A stretch of 64,000 bases of DNA, from NCBI RefSeq assembly GCF_963662255.1, contig NW_026912178.1, positions 2,108,001-2,172,000 on the forward strand. Direction: 5' to 3'. A model generated the notes under the pieces. That model had not been told where the DNA came from and searched no databases. It worked only from the letters and a program-made list of their open reading frames with translations. Each line of letters starts with the position of its first letter. The first letter of the stretch is position 1. This stretch comes from Cinclus cinclus (lineage: Eukaryota; Chordata; Aves; Passeriformes; Cinclidae). Positions 1 through 10,405 of this stretch are shown piece after piece. The position numbers and the translations under genes are program-made.

Positions 1-181
1 TGTGACCCAATGCAGGCTAACAATCTAATGATCCCTTGTGACACCAGGGTTTGTAAAAGGCCCAGTGTTGGAATGTTACAGCACGGGGACCAATAGAAGC
101 AAGGATCTATTATGCCACCATGGAGGCCAACCATCAAATGATTCATTGTGACATCAACTGGCCTAAAAGGGCATGGGATGC

Positions 182-218
182 ATTGTGACACCACAGAGGT
201 TAAGAGAAGCAAGGAACC
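182..218 (+). repeat. Sub-repeat A (37 bp)
   Basis: Starts ATTGTGACACCA and ends with AGAGAAGCAAGGAACC. Its right half matches that of D (ATAGAAGCAAGGA), which marks A and D as the first units of two related trimers. Variants across the window change the tail to AAACAAGGCACT, usually just before monomers of the AATAAA class. Confidence 0.85.
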
Positions 219-255
219 ATTGTGACCCAAGGGAGGCTAACAATCTAATGATCCC
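219..255 (+). repeat. Sub-repeat B (37 bp)
   Basis: Starts ATTGTGACCCAA and carries CTAACAATCTAATGATC, which resembles CCAAGAATCAAATGATTC in E. Four common versions differ just after GACCC: AATGCAGG, AAGGGAGG, AATGGAGG and AAAGCAGG. A rarer version with TAATAATCCCAGGAT appears near 21190, 31535, 52890, 57740 and 61265. Confidence 0.85.
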
Positions 256-292
256 TTGTGGCACCAGGGGGTATAAAAAGGCCCAGTGATGG
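256..292 (+). repeat. Sub-repeat C (36-37 bp), variable
   Basis: Starts TTGTGGCACCA and carries TATAAAAAGG plus CCAGTGATGG. Its right part matches F (CCTAAAAGGGCATGGGATG). C is one of the two most variable units. The stretch after the CCAGGG is GTATAAAAAG, TTGTAAAAG, TTGTAATAG, GCGCAAAAG, GCGTAAAAG or TTTGTAAAAG in different classes. The versions without GTATAAAAA are usually one base shorter, which is why monomers alternate between 220 and 221 bp. Confidence 0.85.
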
Positions 293-329
293 ATTGTTAC
301 AGCACGGGGACCAATAGAATCAAGGAACG
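293..329 (+). repeat. Sub-repeat D (36-37 bp), variable
   Basis: Starts ATTGTTACAGCACGGGG and continues ACCAATAGAATCAAGG. It pairs with A in sequence. It holds the most regularly retained CpG of the monomer (CACGGGG). Class versions include CCCAATAAAGACATGG, ACCTATAGAAGC, CACAATTAATCATGG, CCAATTAAAACCTGG and CCAATAGATACAAGG. Confidence 0.85.
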
Positions 330-365
330 ATTATGCCACCATGGAGGCCATGAATCCAATGATTC
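330..365 (+). repeat. Sub-repeat E (36 bp)
   Basis: Starts ATTATGCCACCATGGAGGCCA and ends with CAATGATTC; it pairs with B. It is one base shorter than the other units in nearly every monomer, giving the 221-bp total (5 x 37 + 36). In the AATAAA class the start becomes ATTATGACACCATAG. E is well conserved across the window apart from such class changes. Confidence 0.85.
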
Positions 366-368
366 ATT
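358..368. other. 11-bp dyad at the E/F boundary (example of a recurring site)
   Basis: AATGATTCATT has two 5-base arms that are exact reverse complements around a single central T. It lies across the join of E and F and is kept in most monomers, while the AATAAA class breaks the outer pair (AGTGATTCATT). The core TGATTCA differs by one base from the AP-1 site. It is too short for a stable hairpin; if it has a role, it would be as a protein site. Confidence 0.35.
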
Positions 369-402
369 GTGACATCAAGTGGCCTAAAAGGGCATGGGAT
401 GC
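366..402 (+). repeat. Sub-repeat F (37 bp)
   Basis: Starts ATTGTGACATCAAGTGG and ends CTAAAAGGGCATGGGATGC; it pairs with C. It is among the most constant units. Recurrent variants are GTAACACCAAGTGG, GTAAAATGAAGTGG, CCTTAAAGGGC and GGGCTTGGAATGC, which track particular monomer classes. Confidence 0.85.
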
Positions 403-622
403 ATTGTGACACCACAGGGGTTAAGAGAAACAAGGCACTATTGTGACCCAATGCAGGCTAACAATCTAATGATCCCTTGTGGCACCAGGGGTTGTAAAAG
501 GGCCAGGGATGAATTGTGAAAGAATGGGGCCCAATAAAGACATGGAAATATTATGACACCATAGAGGCCAAGAATCAAGTGATTCATTGTAACACCAAGT
601 GGCCTAAAAGGGCATGGGATGC
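403..622 (+). repeat. Representative 'AATAAA' class monomer (220 bp)
   Basis: C has GGGGTTGTAAAAGGG and D has GTGAAAGAATGGGGCCC followed by AATAAAGACATGG. E changes to ATTATGACACCATAG and F to ATTGTAACACCAAG. These changes travel together, so the class is a coherent lineage and not scattered mutation. It often alternates with TATA-class monomers in the first 20 kb. Confidence 0.85.
533..538 (+). promoter_or_regulatory. AATAAA poly(A)-signal-like hexamer in D (example)
   Basis: AATAAA is present in D of every AATAAA-class monomer (e.g. 533-538, and the AATAAAGACATGG of 1417 onward). It could act as a polyadenylation signal if the plus strand is transcribed. There is no clear GT-rich element that I would insist on downstream. 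Treat it as a sequence match only. Confidence 0.15.
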
Positions 623-667
623 ATTGTGACACCATAGAGGTTAAGAGAAGCAAGGAACCATTGAGAC

Positions 668-672
668 CCAAT
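668..672 (+). promoter_or_regulatory. CCAAT motif in B (example of a recurring site)
   Basis: CCAAT in the context GACCCAATGCAGG, 45 bp before the TATA-like motif at 713-720. A second CCAAT lies in D at 752-756 in the context GGACCAATAGA, close to the known NF-Y preference for purines before and after CCAAT. Function is not shown. Confidence 0.15.
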
Positions 673-712
673 GCAGGCTAACAATCTAATGATCCCTTGT
701 GGCACCACGGGG

Positions 713-720
713 TATAAAAA
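713..720 (+). promoter_or_regulatory. TATA-box-like motif in C (example of a recurring site)
   Basis: TATAAAAA in a G-rich setting (GGGG before, GGGCC after) fits the TATA-box consensus. It recurs in every TATA-class monomer, probably over a hundred times in the window. A CCAAT sits at 668-672, 45 bp upstream. Whether any copy drives transcription is unknown; the match alone is weak evidence, since it comes free with the repeat. Confidence 0.2.
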
Positions 721-1285
721 GGGCCAGTGATGGATTGTAACAGCACGGGGACCAATAGAAGCAAGGATCTATTATGCCACCATGGAGGCCAAGAATCAAA
801 TGATTCATTGTGACATCAAGTGGCCTAAAAGGGCATGGGATGGATTGTGACACCACAGGGGTTAAGAGAAGCAAGGAACCATTGAGACCCAAGGGAGGCT
901 AACAATCTAATGATCCCTTGTGGCACCAGGGGGTATAAAAAGGGCCAGGGATGGATTGTTACAGCACGGGGACCAATAGAAACAAGGATCTATTATGCCA
1001 CCATGGAGGCCAACCATCAAATGATTCATTGCGACATCAAGTGGCCTAAAAGGGCATGGGATGCATTTTGACACCACAGGGGTTAAGAGAATCAAGGAAC
1101 CATTGTGACCCAAGGGAGGCTAACAATCTAATGATCCCTTGTGGCACCAGGGGGTATAAAAAGGGCCAGGGAAGGATTGTTGTAGCACGGGGATCAATAG
1201 AAGCAAGGATCTATTATGCCACCATGGAGGCCAACCATCAAATGATTCATTGCGACATCAAGTGGCCTAAAAGGGCATGGACTGC

Positions 1286-3712
1286 ATTGTGACACCACAG
1301 GGGTTAAGAGAAACAAGGCACTATTGTGACCCAATGGAGGCTAACAATCTAATGATCCCTTGTGGCACCAGGGGTTGTAATAGGGCCAGGGATGAATTGT
1401 GAAAGCATGGGGCCCAATAAAGACATGGAAATATTATGACACCATAGAGGCCAAGAATCAAGTGATTCATTGTAACACCAAGTGGCCCAAAATGGCATGG
1501 GATGCATTGTGACAGCATAGAGGTTAAGAGAAGCAAGGAACCATTGAGACCCAATGCAGGCTAACAATCTAATGATCCCTTGTGGCACCAGGGGGTATAA
1601 AAAGGGCCAGGGATGGATTGTTACAGCACGGGGACCAATAGAAGCAAGGATCTATTATGCCACCATGGAGGCCAAGAATCAAATGATTCATTGTGACATC
1701 AAGTTGCCTAAAAGGGCATGGGATGCATTGTGACAGCATAGAGGTTAAGAGAAGCAAGGAAACATTTTGACCCAACGCAGGCTAACAATCTAATCATCCC
1801 TTGTGGCACCAGGGGGTATAAAAAGGGCCAGGGATGGATTGTTACAGCACGGGGACCAATAGAAGCAAGGATCTATTATGCCACCATGGAGGCCAACCAT
1901 CAAATGATTCATTGCGACATCAAGTGGCCTAAAAGGGCATGGGATGCATTTTGACACCACAGGGGTTAAGAGAAGCAAGGAACCATTGTGACCCACGGGA
2001 AGCTAACAATCTAATGATCCCTTGTGGCACCAGGGGGTATAAAAAGGTTCAGGGATGGATTGTTGTAGCACGGGGATCAATAGAAGCAAGGATCTATTAT
2101 GCCACCATGGAGGCCAACCATCAAATGATTCATTGTGACATCAAGTGGCCTAAAAGGGCATGGGATGCATTGTGACACCACAGAGGTTAAGAGAAGCAAG
2201 GAACCATTGTGACCCAATGCAGGCTAACAATCTAATGATCCCTTGTGACACCAGGGTTTGTAAAAGGCCCAGTGATGGAATGTTACAGCACGGGGACCAA
2301 TAGAAGCAAGGATCTATTATGCCACCATGGAGGCCAAGAATCAAATGATTCATTGTGACATCAAGTGGCCTAAAAGGACATGGGATGCATTGTGACAACA
2401 CAGGGGTTAAGAGAAGCAAGGAACCATTGTGACCCAAGGGAGGCTAACAATCTAATGATCCCTTGTGGCACCAGGGGGTATAAAAAGGCCCAGTGATGGA
2501 TTGTTACAGCACGGGGACCAATAGAATCAAGGAACGATTATGCCACCATGGAGGCCAAGAATCAAATGATTCATTGTAACATGAAGTGGCCAAAAAGTGC
2601 ATGGGATGCATTGTGACACCACAGGGGTTAAGAGAAGCAAGGAACCATTGTGACCCATTGGAGGCTATCAATCTAATGATCCCTTGTGGCACCAGGGGGT
2701 ATTAAAAGGGCCAGGGAAGGATTGTTGCAGCACGGGGATCAATAGAAGCAAGGATCTATTATGCCACCATGGAGGCCAAGAATCAAATGATTCATTGCGA
2801 CATCAAGTGGCCTAAAAGGGCATGGGATGCATTGTGACACCACAGGGGTTAAGAGAAACAAGGCACTATTGTGACCCAATGGAGGCTAACAATCTAATGA
2901 TCCCTTGTGGCACCAGGGGTTGTAAAAGGGCCAGGGATGAATTGTGAAAGCATGGGGCCCAATAAAGACATGGAAATATTATGACACCATAGAGGCCAAG
3001 AATCAAGTGATTCATTGTAACACCAAGTGGCCCAAAATGGCATGGGATGCATTGTGACACCATAGAGGTTAAGAGAAGCAAGGAACCATTGTGACCCAAT
3101 GCAGGCTAACAATCTAATGATCCCTTGTGGCACCAGGGGGTATAAAAAGGGCCAGTGATGGATTGTTACAGCACGGGGACCAATAGAAGCAAGGATCTAT
3201 TATGCCACCATGGAGGCCAAGTATCAAATGATTCATTGTGACATCAAGTGGCCTAAAAGGGCATGGGATGCATTGTGACACCACAGGGGTTAAGAGAAGC
3301 AAGGAACCATTGAGACCCAAGGGAGGCTAACCATCTAATGATCCCTTGTGGCACCAGGGGGTATAAAAAGGCCAGTGAGGGATTGTTACAGCACGGGGAC
3401 CAATAGAAGCAAGGATCTATTTTGCCACCATGGAGGCCAACCATCAAATGATTCATTGCGACATCAAGTGGCCTAAAAGGGCATGGGATGCATTGTGACA
3501 CCACAGGGGTTAAGAGAAGCAAGGAACCATTGTGACCCAATGCAGGCTAACAATCTAATGATCCCTTGTGACACCAGGGGGTATAAAAAGGTTCAGGGAT
3601 GGATTGTTGTAGCACGGGGACCAATAGAAGCAAGGATCTATTATGCCACCATGGAGGCCAAGAATCAAATGATTCATTGTGACATCAAGTGGCCTAAAAG
3701 GGCATGGGATGC
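1286..3712. repeat. 11-monomer block, copied at 14,077-16,503
   Basis: This 2,427-bp stretch (11 monomers) matches 14077-16503 at a constant offset of 12,791 bp. Shared private variants include the TTGTAATAGGG C unit (1376 and 14167), the ATTTTGACCCAACGCAGG B unit (near 1762 and 14553) and the GGACATGGG change in F (near 2357 and 15148). Beyond 3712 the two copies belong to different classes. Confidence 0.85.
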
Positions 3713-6700
3713 ATTTTGACACCACAGGGGTTAAGAGAAGCAAGGAACCATTGTGACCCAAGGGAGGCTAACAATCTAATGATCCCTTGTGGCACCAGGG
3801 GTTATAAAAATTGTCAGGGATGGATTGTTGTAGCACGGGGATCAATAGAAGCAAGGATCTATTATGCCACCATGGAGGCCAACCATCAAATGATTCATTG
3901 TGACATCAAGTGGCCTAAAAGGGCATGGGATGGATTGTGACACCACAGAGGTTAAGAGAAGCAAGGCACCATTGTGACCCAATGCAGGCTAACAATCTAA
4001 TGATCCCTTGTGACACCAGGGTTTGTAAAAGGCCCAGTGATGGATTGTTACAGCACGGGGACCAATAGAAGCAAGGATCTATTATGCCACCATGGAGGCC
4101 AACCATCAAATGATTCATTTTGACATCAAGTGTCCTAAAAGGGCATGGGATGCATTGTGACACCACAGGGGTTAAGAGAAACAAGGCACTATTGTGACCC
4201 AATGCAGGCTAACAATTTAATGATCCCTTGTGGCACCAGGGGTGGTAAAAGGGCCAGGGATGAATTGTGAAAGCATGGGGCGCAATAAAGACATGGAAAT
4301 ATTATGACACCATAGAGGCCAAGAATCAAGTGATTCATTGTAACACCAAGTGGCCTAAAAGGGCATGGGATGCATTGTGGCAGCACAGAGGTTAAGAGAA
4401 GCAAGGAACCATTGTGACCCAATGCAGGCTAACAATCTAATGATCCCTTGTGGCACCAGGGGGTATAAAAAGGGCCAGTGATGGATTGTTACAGCACGGG
4501 GACCAATAGAAGCAAGGATCTATTATGCCACCATGGAGGCCAAGAATCAAATGATTCATTGTGACATCAAGTTGCCTAAAAGGGCATGGGATGCATTGTG
4601 ACACCACAGGGGTTAAGAGAAGCAAGGAACAATTGTGACCCACGGGAGGCTAACAATCTAATGATCCCTTGTGACACCAGGGTTTGTAAAAGGGCCAGGG
4701 ATGAATTGTGAAAGCATGGGGCCCAATAAAGACATGGAAATATTATGACACCATAGAGGCCAAGAATCAAATGGTTCATTGTAACACCAAGTGGCCTAAA
4801 TGGGCATGGGATGCATTGTGACACCACTGAGGTTAAGAGAAGCAAGGAAACATTGTGACCCAATGTAGGCTAACAATCTAATGATCCCTTGTGGCACCAG
4901 AGGGTATAAAAAGGGTCAGGGATGGATTGTTACAGCACGGGGACCAATAGAAGCAAGGATCTATTATGCCACCATGGAGGCCAAGAATCAAATGATTCAT
5001 TGCGACATCAAGTGGCCTAAAAGGGCATGGGATGCATTTTGACACCACAGGGGTTAAGAGAAGCAAGGAACCATTGTGACCCACGGGAGGCTAACAATCT
5101 AATGATCCCTTGTGGCACCAGGGGGTATAAAAAGGGTCAGGGAGGGATTGTTACAGCACTGGGACCAATAGAACAAAGGATCTATTATGCCACCATGGTA
5201 GCCAAGAATCAAATGATTCATTGTGACATCAAGTGGCCTAAAAGGGCATGGGATGCATTGTGACACCACAGAGGTTAAGAGAAGCAAGGCACCAGTGTTA
5301 CCCAAGGGAGGCTAACAATCTAATGATCCCTTGTGACACCAGGGTTTGTAAAAGGCCCAGTGATGGAATGTTACAGCACGGGGACCAATAGAAGCAAGGA
5401 TCTATTATGCCACCATGGAGGCCAACCATCAAATGATTCATTGTGACATCAAGTGGCCTAAAAGGGCATGGGATGCATTGTGACACCACAGGGGTTAAGA
5501 GAAGCAAGGAACCATTGTGACCCAAGGGAGGCTAACAATCTAATGATCCCTTGTGACACCAGGGTTTGTAAAAGGCCCAGTGATGGAATGTTACAGCGCG
5601 GGGACCAATAGAAGCAAGGATCTATTATGCCACCATGGAGGCCAAGAATCAAATGATTCATTGTGACATCAAGTGGCCTAAAAGGGCATGGGATGCATTG
5701 TGACACCACAGAGGTTAAGAGAAGCAAGGCACTATTGTGACCCAATGCAGGCTAACAATCTAATGATCCCTTGTGGCACCAGGGGTGGTAAAAGGGCCAG
5801 GGATGAATTGTGAAAGCATGGGGCCCAATAAAGACATGGAAATATTATGACACCATAGAGGCCAAGAATCAAGTGATTCATTGTAACACCAAGTGGCCTA
5901 AAAGGGCATGGGATGCATTGTGGCAGCACAGAGGTTAAGAGAAGCAAGGAACCATTGTGACCCAATGCAGGCTAACAATCTAATGATCCCTTGTGGCACC
6001 AGGGTGTATAAAAAGGCCAGTGATGGATTGTTACAGCACGGGGACCAATAGAAGCAAGGATCTATTATGCCACCATGGAGGCCAACCATCAAATGATTCA
6101 TTGCGACATCAAGTGGCCTAAAAGGGCATGGGATGCATTTTGACACCACTGGGGTTAAGAGAAGCAAGGAACCATTGTGACCCAAGGGAGGCTAACAATC
6201 TAATGATCCCTTGTGGCACCAGGGGTTATAAAAATTGTCAGGGATGGATTGTTGTAGCACGGGGATCAATAGAAGCAAGGATCTATTATGCCACCATGGA
6301 GGCCAACCATCAAATGATTCATTGTGACATCAAGTGGCCTAAAAGGGCATGGGATGGATTGTGACACCACAGAGGTTAAGAGAAGCAAGGCACCATTGTG
6401 ACCCAATGCAGGCTAACAATCTAATGATCCCTTGTGACACCAGGGTTTGTAAAAGGCCCAGTGATGGATTGTTACAGCACGGGGACCAATAGAAGCAAGG
6501 ATCTATTATGCCACCATGGAGGCCAACCATCAAATGATTCATTTTGACATCAAGTGTCCTAAAAGGGCATGGGATGCATTGTGACACCACAGGGGTTAAG
6601 AGAAGCAAGGAACCATTGTGACCCAAGGGAGGCTAACAATCTAATGATTCCTTGTGGCACCAGGGGGTATAAAAAGGGCCAGGGATGGATTGTTCCAGCA

Positions 6701-7680
6701 CGGGGACCAATAGAAGCAAGGATCGATTATGCCACCATGGAGGCCAAGTATCAAATGATTCATTGTGACATCAAGTGGCCTAAAAGGGCATGGGATGCAT
6801 TGTGACACCACAGGGGTTAAGAGAAGCAAGGAACCATTGTGACCCAAGGGAGGCTAACAATCTAATGATCCCTTGTGGCACCAGGGGGTATAAAAAGGTT
6901 CAGGGATGGATTGTTGTAGCACGGGGACCAATAGAAGCAAGGATCTATTATGCCACCATGGAGGCCAAGAATCAAATGATTCATTGTGACATCAAGTGGC
7001 CGAAAAGGGCATGGGATGCATTGTGACACCACAGGGGTTAAGAGAAACAAGGCACTATTGTGACCCAATGCAGGCTAACAATCTAATGATCCCTTGTGGC
7101 ACCAGGGGTGGTAAAAGGGCCAGGGATGAATTGTGAAAGCATGGGGCCCAATAAAGACATGGAAATATTATGACACCATAGAGGCCAAGAATCAAGTGAT
7201 TCATTGTAACACCAAGTGGCCTAAAAGGGCATGGGATGCATTGTGGCAGCACAGAGGTTAAGAGAAGCAAGGAACCATTGTGACCCAATGCAGGCTAACA
7301 ATCTAATGATCCCTTGTGGCACCAGGGTTTGTAAAAGGGCCAGGGATGAATTGTGAAAGCATGGGGCCCAATAAAGACATGGAAATATTATGACACCATA
7401 GAGGCCACGAATCAAATGGTTCATTGTAACACCAAGTGGCCTAAAAGGGCATGGGATGCATTGTTACACCACTGAGGTTAAGAGAAGCAAGGAAACATTG
7501 TGACCCAATGTAGGCTAACAATCTAATGATCCCTTGTGGCACCAGAGGGTATAAAAAGGGCCAGGGATGGATTGTTACAGCACGGGGACCAATAGAAGCA
7601 AGGATCTATTATGCCACCATGGAGGCCAAGAATCAAATGATTCATTGCGACATCAAGTGGCCTAAAAGGGCATGGGATGC

Positions 7681-8640
7681 ATTTTGACACCACAGGGGTT
7701 AAGAGAAGCAAGGAACCATTGTGACCCACGGGAGGCTAACAATCTAATGATCCCTTGTGGCACCAGGGGGTATAAAAAGGGTCAGGGAGGGATTGTTACA
7801 GCACTGGGACCAATAGAATCAAGGATCTATTATGCCACCATGGAGGCCAAGAATCAAATGATTCATTGTGACATCAAGTGGCCTAAAAGGGCATGGGATG
7901 CATTGTGACACCACAGAGGTTAAGAGAAGCAAGGCACCAGTGTTACCCAAGGGAGGCTAACAATCTAATGATCCCTTGTGACACCAGGGTTTGTAAAAGG
8001 CCCAGTGATGGAATGTTACAGCACGGGGACCAATAGAAGCAAGGATCTATTATGCCACCATGGAGGCCAACCATCAAATGATTCATTGTGACATCAAGTG
8101 GCCTAAAAGGGCATGGGATGCATTGTGACACCACAGGGGTTAAGAGAAGCAAGGAACCATTGTGACCCATTGGAGGCTATCAATCTAATGACCCCTTGTG
8201 GCACCAGGGGGTATAAAAAGGGCCAGGGATGGATTGTTGTAGCACGGGGATCAATAGAAGCAAGGATCTATTATGCCACCATGGAGGCCAACCATCAAAT
8301 GATTCATTGTGACATCAAGTGGCCTAAAAGGGCATGGGATGCATTGTGACACCACAGGGGTTAAGAGAAACAAGGCACTATTGTGACCCAATGCAGGCTA
8401 ACAATCTAATGATCCCTTGTGGCACCAGGGGTTGTAAAAGGGCCAGGGATGAATTGTGAAAGCATGGGGCCCAATAAAGACATGGAAATATTATGACACC
8501 ATAGAGGCCAAGAATCAAGTGATTCATTGTAACACCAAGTGGCCTAAAATGGCATGGGATGCATTGTGACATCATAGAGGTTAAGAGAAGCAAGGAACCA
8601 TTGAGACCCAATGCAGGCTAACAATCTAATGATCCCTTGT
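7681..8640. repeat. 8-monomer-offset duplication, copy 1
   Basis: Matches 9446 to about 10405 at offset 1,765 bp (8 monomers). Both copies carry the GGGAGGGATTGTTACAGCAC and CACTGGGACC variants and the CACCAGTGTTACCC A/B junction. Part of the same group (from 5036) occurs a further 2,645 bp upstream. Confidence 0.8.
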
Positions 8641-9445
8641 GGCACCAGGGGGTATAAAAAGGGCCAGTGATGGATTGTTACAGCACGGGGACCAATAGAA
8701 GCAAGGATCGATTATGCCACCATGGAGGCCAAGAATCAAATGATTCATTGTGACATCAAGTGGCCTAAAAGGGCATGGGATGCATTGTGACACCACAGGG
8801 GTTAAGAGAAGCAAGGAACCATTGTGACCCAAGGGAGGCTAACCATCTAATGATCCCTTGTGGCACCAGGGGGTATAAAAAGGGCCAGGGATGGATTGTT
8901 ACAGCACGGGGACCAATAGAAGCAAGGATCTATTATGCCACCATGGAGGCCAACCATCAAATGATTCATTGCGACATCAAGTGGCCTAAAAGGGCATGGG
9001 ATGCATTTTGACACCACAGGGGTTAAGAGAAGCAAGGAACCATTGTGACCCAAGGGAGGCTAACAATCTAATGATCCCTTGTGGCACCAGGGTGTATAAA
9101 AAGGATCAGGGATGGATTGTTGTAGCACGGGGATCAATAGAAGCAAGGATCTATTATGCCACCATGGAGGCCAACCATCAAATGATTCATTGTGACATCA
9201 AGTGGCCTAAAAGGGCATGGGATGCATTGTGACACCACAGAGGTTAAGAGAAGCAAGGAACCATTGTGACCCAATGCAGGCTAACAATCTAATGATCCCT
9301 TGTGACACCAGGGTTTGTAAAAGGCCCAGTGATGGAATGTTACAGCACGGGGACCAATAGAAGCAAGGATGGATTATGCCACCATGGAGGCCAACCATCA
9401 AATGATTCATTGTGACATCAAGTGGCCTAAAAGGGCATGGGATGC

Positions 9446-10405
9446 ATTGTGACACCACAGGGGTTAAGAGAAGCAAGGAACCATTGTGACCCACGGGAGG
9501 CTAACAATCTAATGATCCCTTGTGGCACCAGGGGGTATAAAAAGGGTCAGGGAGGGATTGTTACAGCACTGGGACCAATAGAATCAAGGATCTATTATGC
9601 CACCATGGAGGCCAAGAATCAAATGATTCATTGTGACATCAAGTGGCCTAAAAGGGCATGGGATGCATTGTGACACCACAGAGGTTAAGAGAAGCAAGGC
9701 ACCAGTGTTACCCAAGGGAGGCTAACAATCTAATGATCCCTTGTGACACCAGGGTTTGTAAAAGGCCCAGTGATGGAATGTTACAGCACGGGGACCAATA
9801 GAAGCAAGGATCTATTATGCCACCATGGAGGCCAACCATCAAATGATTCATTGTGACATCAAGTGGCCTAAAAGGGCATGGGATGCATTGTGACACCACA
9901 GGGGTTAAGAGAAGCAAGGAACCATTGTGACCCAAGGGAGGCTATCAATCTAATGACCCCTTGTGGCACCAGGGGGTATAAAAAGGGCCAGGGATGGATT
10001 GTTGTAGCACGGGGAGCAATAGAAGCAAGGATCTATTATGCCACCATGGAGGCCAACCATCAAATGATTCATTGTGACATCAAGTGGCCTAAAAGGGCAT
10101 GGGATGCATTGTGACACCACAGGGGTTAAGAGAAACAAGGCACTATTGTGACCCAATGCAGGCTAACAATCTAATGATCCCATGTGGCACCAGGGGTTGT
10201 AAAAGGGCCAGGGATGAATTGTGAAAGCATGGGGCCCAATAAAGACATGGAAATATTATGACACCATAGAGGACAAGAATCAAGTGATTCATTGTAACAC
10301 CAAGTGGCCTAAAATGGCATGGGATGCATTGTGACATCATAGAGGTTAAGAGAAGCAAGGAACCATTGAGACCCAATGCAGGCTAACAATCTAATGATCC
10401 CTTGT
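9446..10405. repeat. 8-monomer-offset duplication, copy 2
   Basis: Partner of 7681-8640. The copies part at about 10405, where this one switches to the TTTGTAAAAGGCCC class while copy 1 continues with a TATA-class monomer. Confidence 0.78.

Larger units (their letters stand above)
182..402 (+). repeat. Representative 221-bp monomer (six ~37-bp units A-F)
   Basis: This copy divides cleanly into six units: A 182-218, B 219-255, C 256-292, D 293-329, E 330-365 and F 366-402 (37, 37, 37, 37, 36 and 37 bp). Each begins with a variant of ATTGTGACACCA. By hand count it has 44 C and 61 G (48% G+C) and only two CpG, both in or at the end of D. The starting point is a convention; any unit boundary would serve. 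The next monomer starts at 403 with the same order. Confidence 0.93.
623..843 (+). repeat. Representative 'TATA' class monomer (221 bp)
   Basis: Units: A 623-659, B 660-696, C 697-733, D 734-770, E 771-806, F 807-843. C carries TATAAAAA and D carries ACCAATAGAAGCAAGG. This is the commonest class in the first 22 kb. It recurs throughout the rest, for example around 33760, 38390, 46100 and 57100. Confidence 0.85.
1..1285. repeat. Block copied at 17,866-19,150 (offset 17,865)
   Basis: Bases 1-1285 match 17866-19150 at a constant offset of 17,865 bp with scattered single-base differences. One marker is the rare GGTATAAAAAGGGCCAGTGA preceded by CCACG or its neighbour, at 707-730 and again at about 18572-18595. 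The first 402 bases also match 13675-14076 (offset 13,674). Confidence 0.75.
403..1285. repeat. Four-monomer cassette (883 bp) present/absent between copies
   Basis: These four monomers lie between two blocks that are directly joined at 14076/14077. They occur again at 18268-19150. The pattern is the gain or loss of exactly four monomers at a monomer boundary, as expected from unequal exchange. Confidence 0.78.

Noticed and set aside
293..329. CENP-B box in D (TTGTTACAGCACGGGG resembles the box at its ends)
   Set aside because: The essential core of the box needs TTCG, a central A and CGGG at set spacing. Here the TTCG is TTGT and the base at the A position is G; only CGGG fits.
182..402. 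Human gamma satellite (220-bp period)
   Set aside because: Only the length agrees. Gamma satellite is G+C- and CpG-rich, while this monomer is 48% G+C with 2 CpG.
697..733. Genuine promoters upstream of genes at each TATAAAAA
   Set aside because: No gene follows any of them; the motif is part of the repeat. It is kept only as a low-confidence motif.
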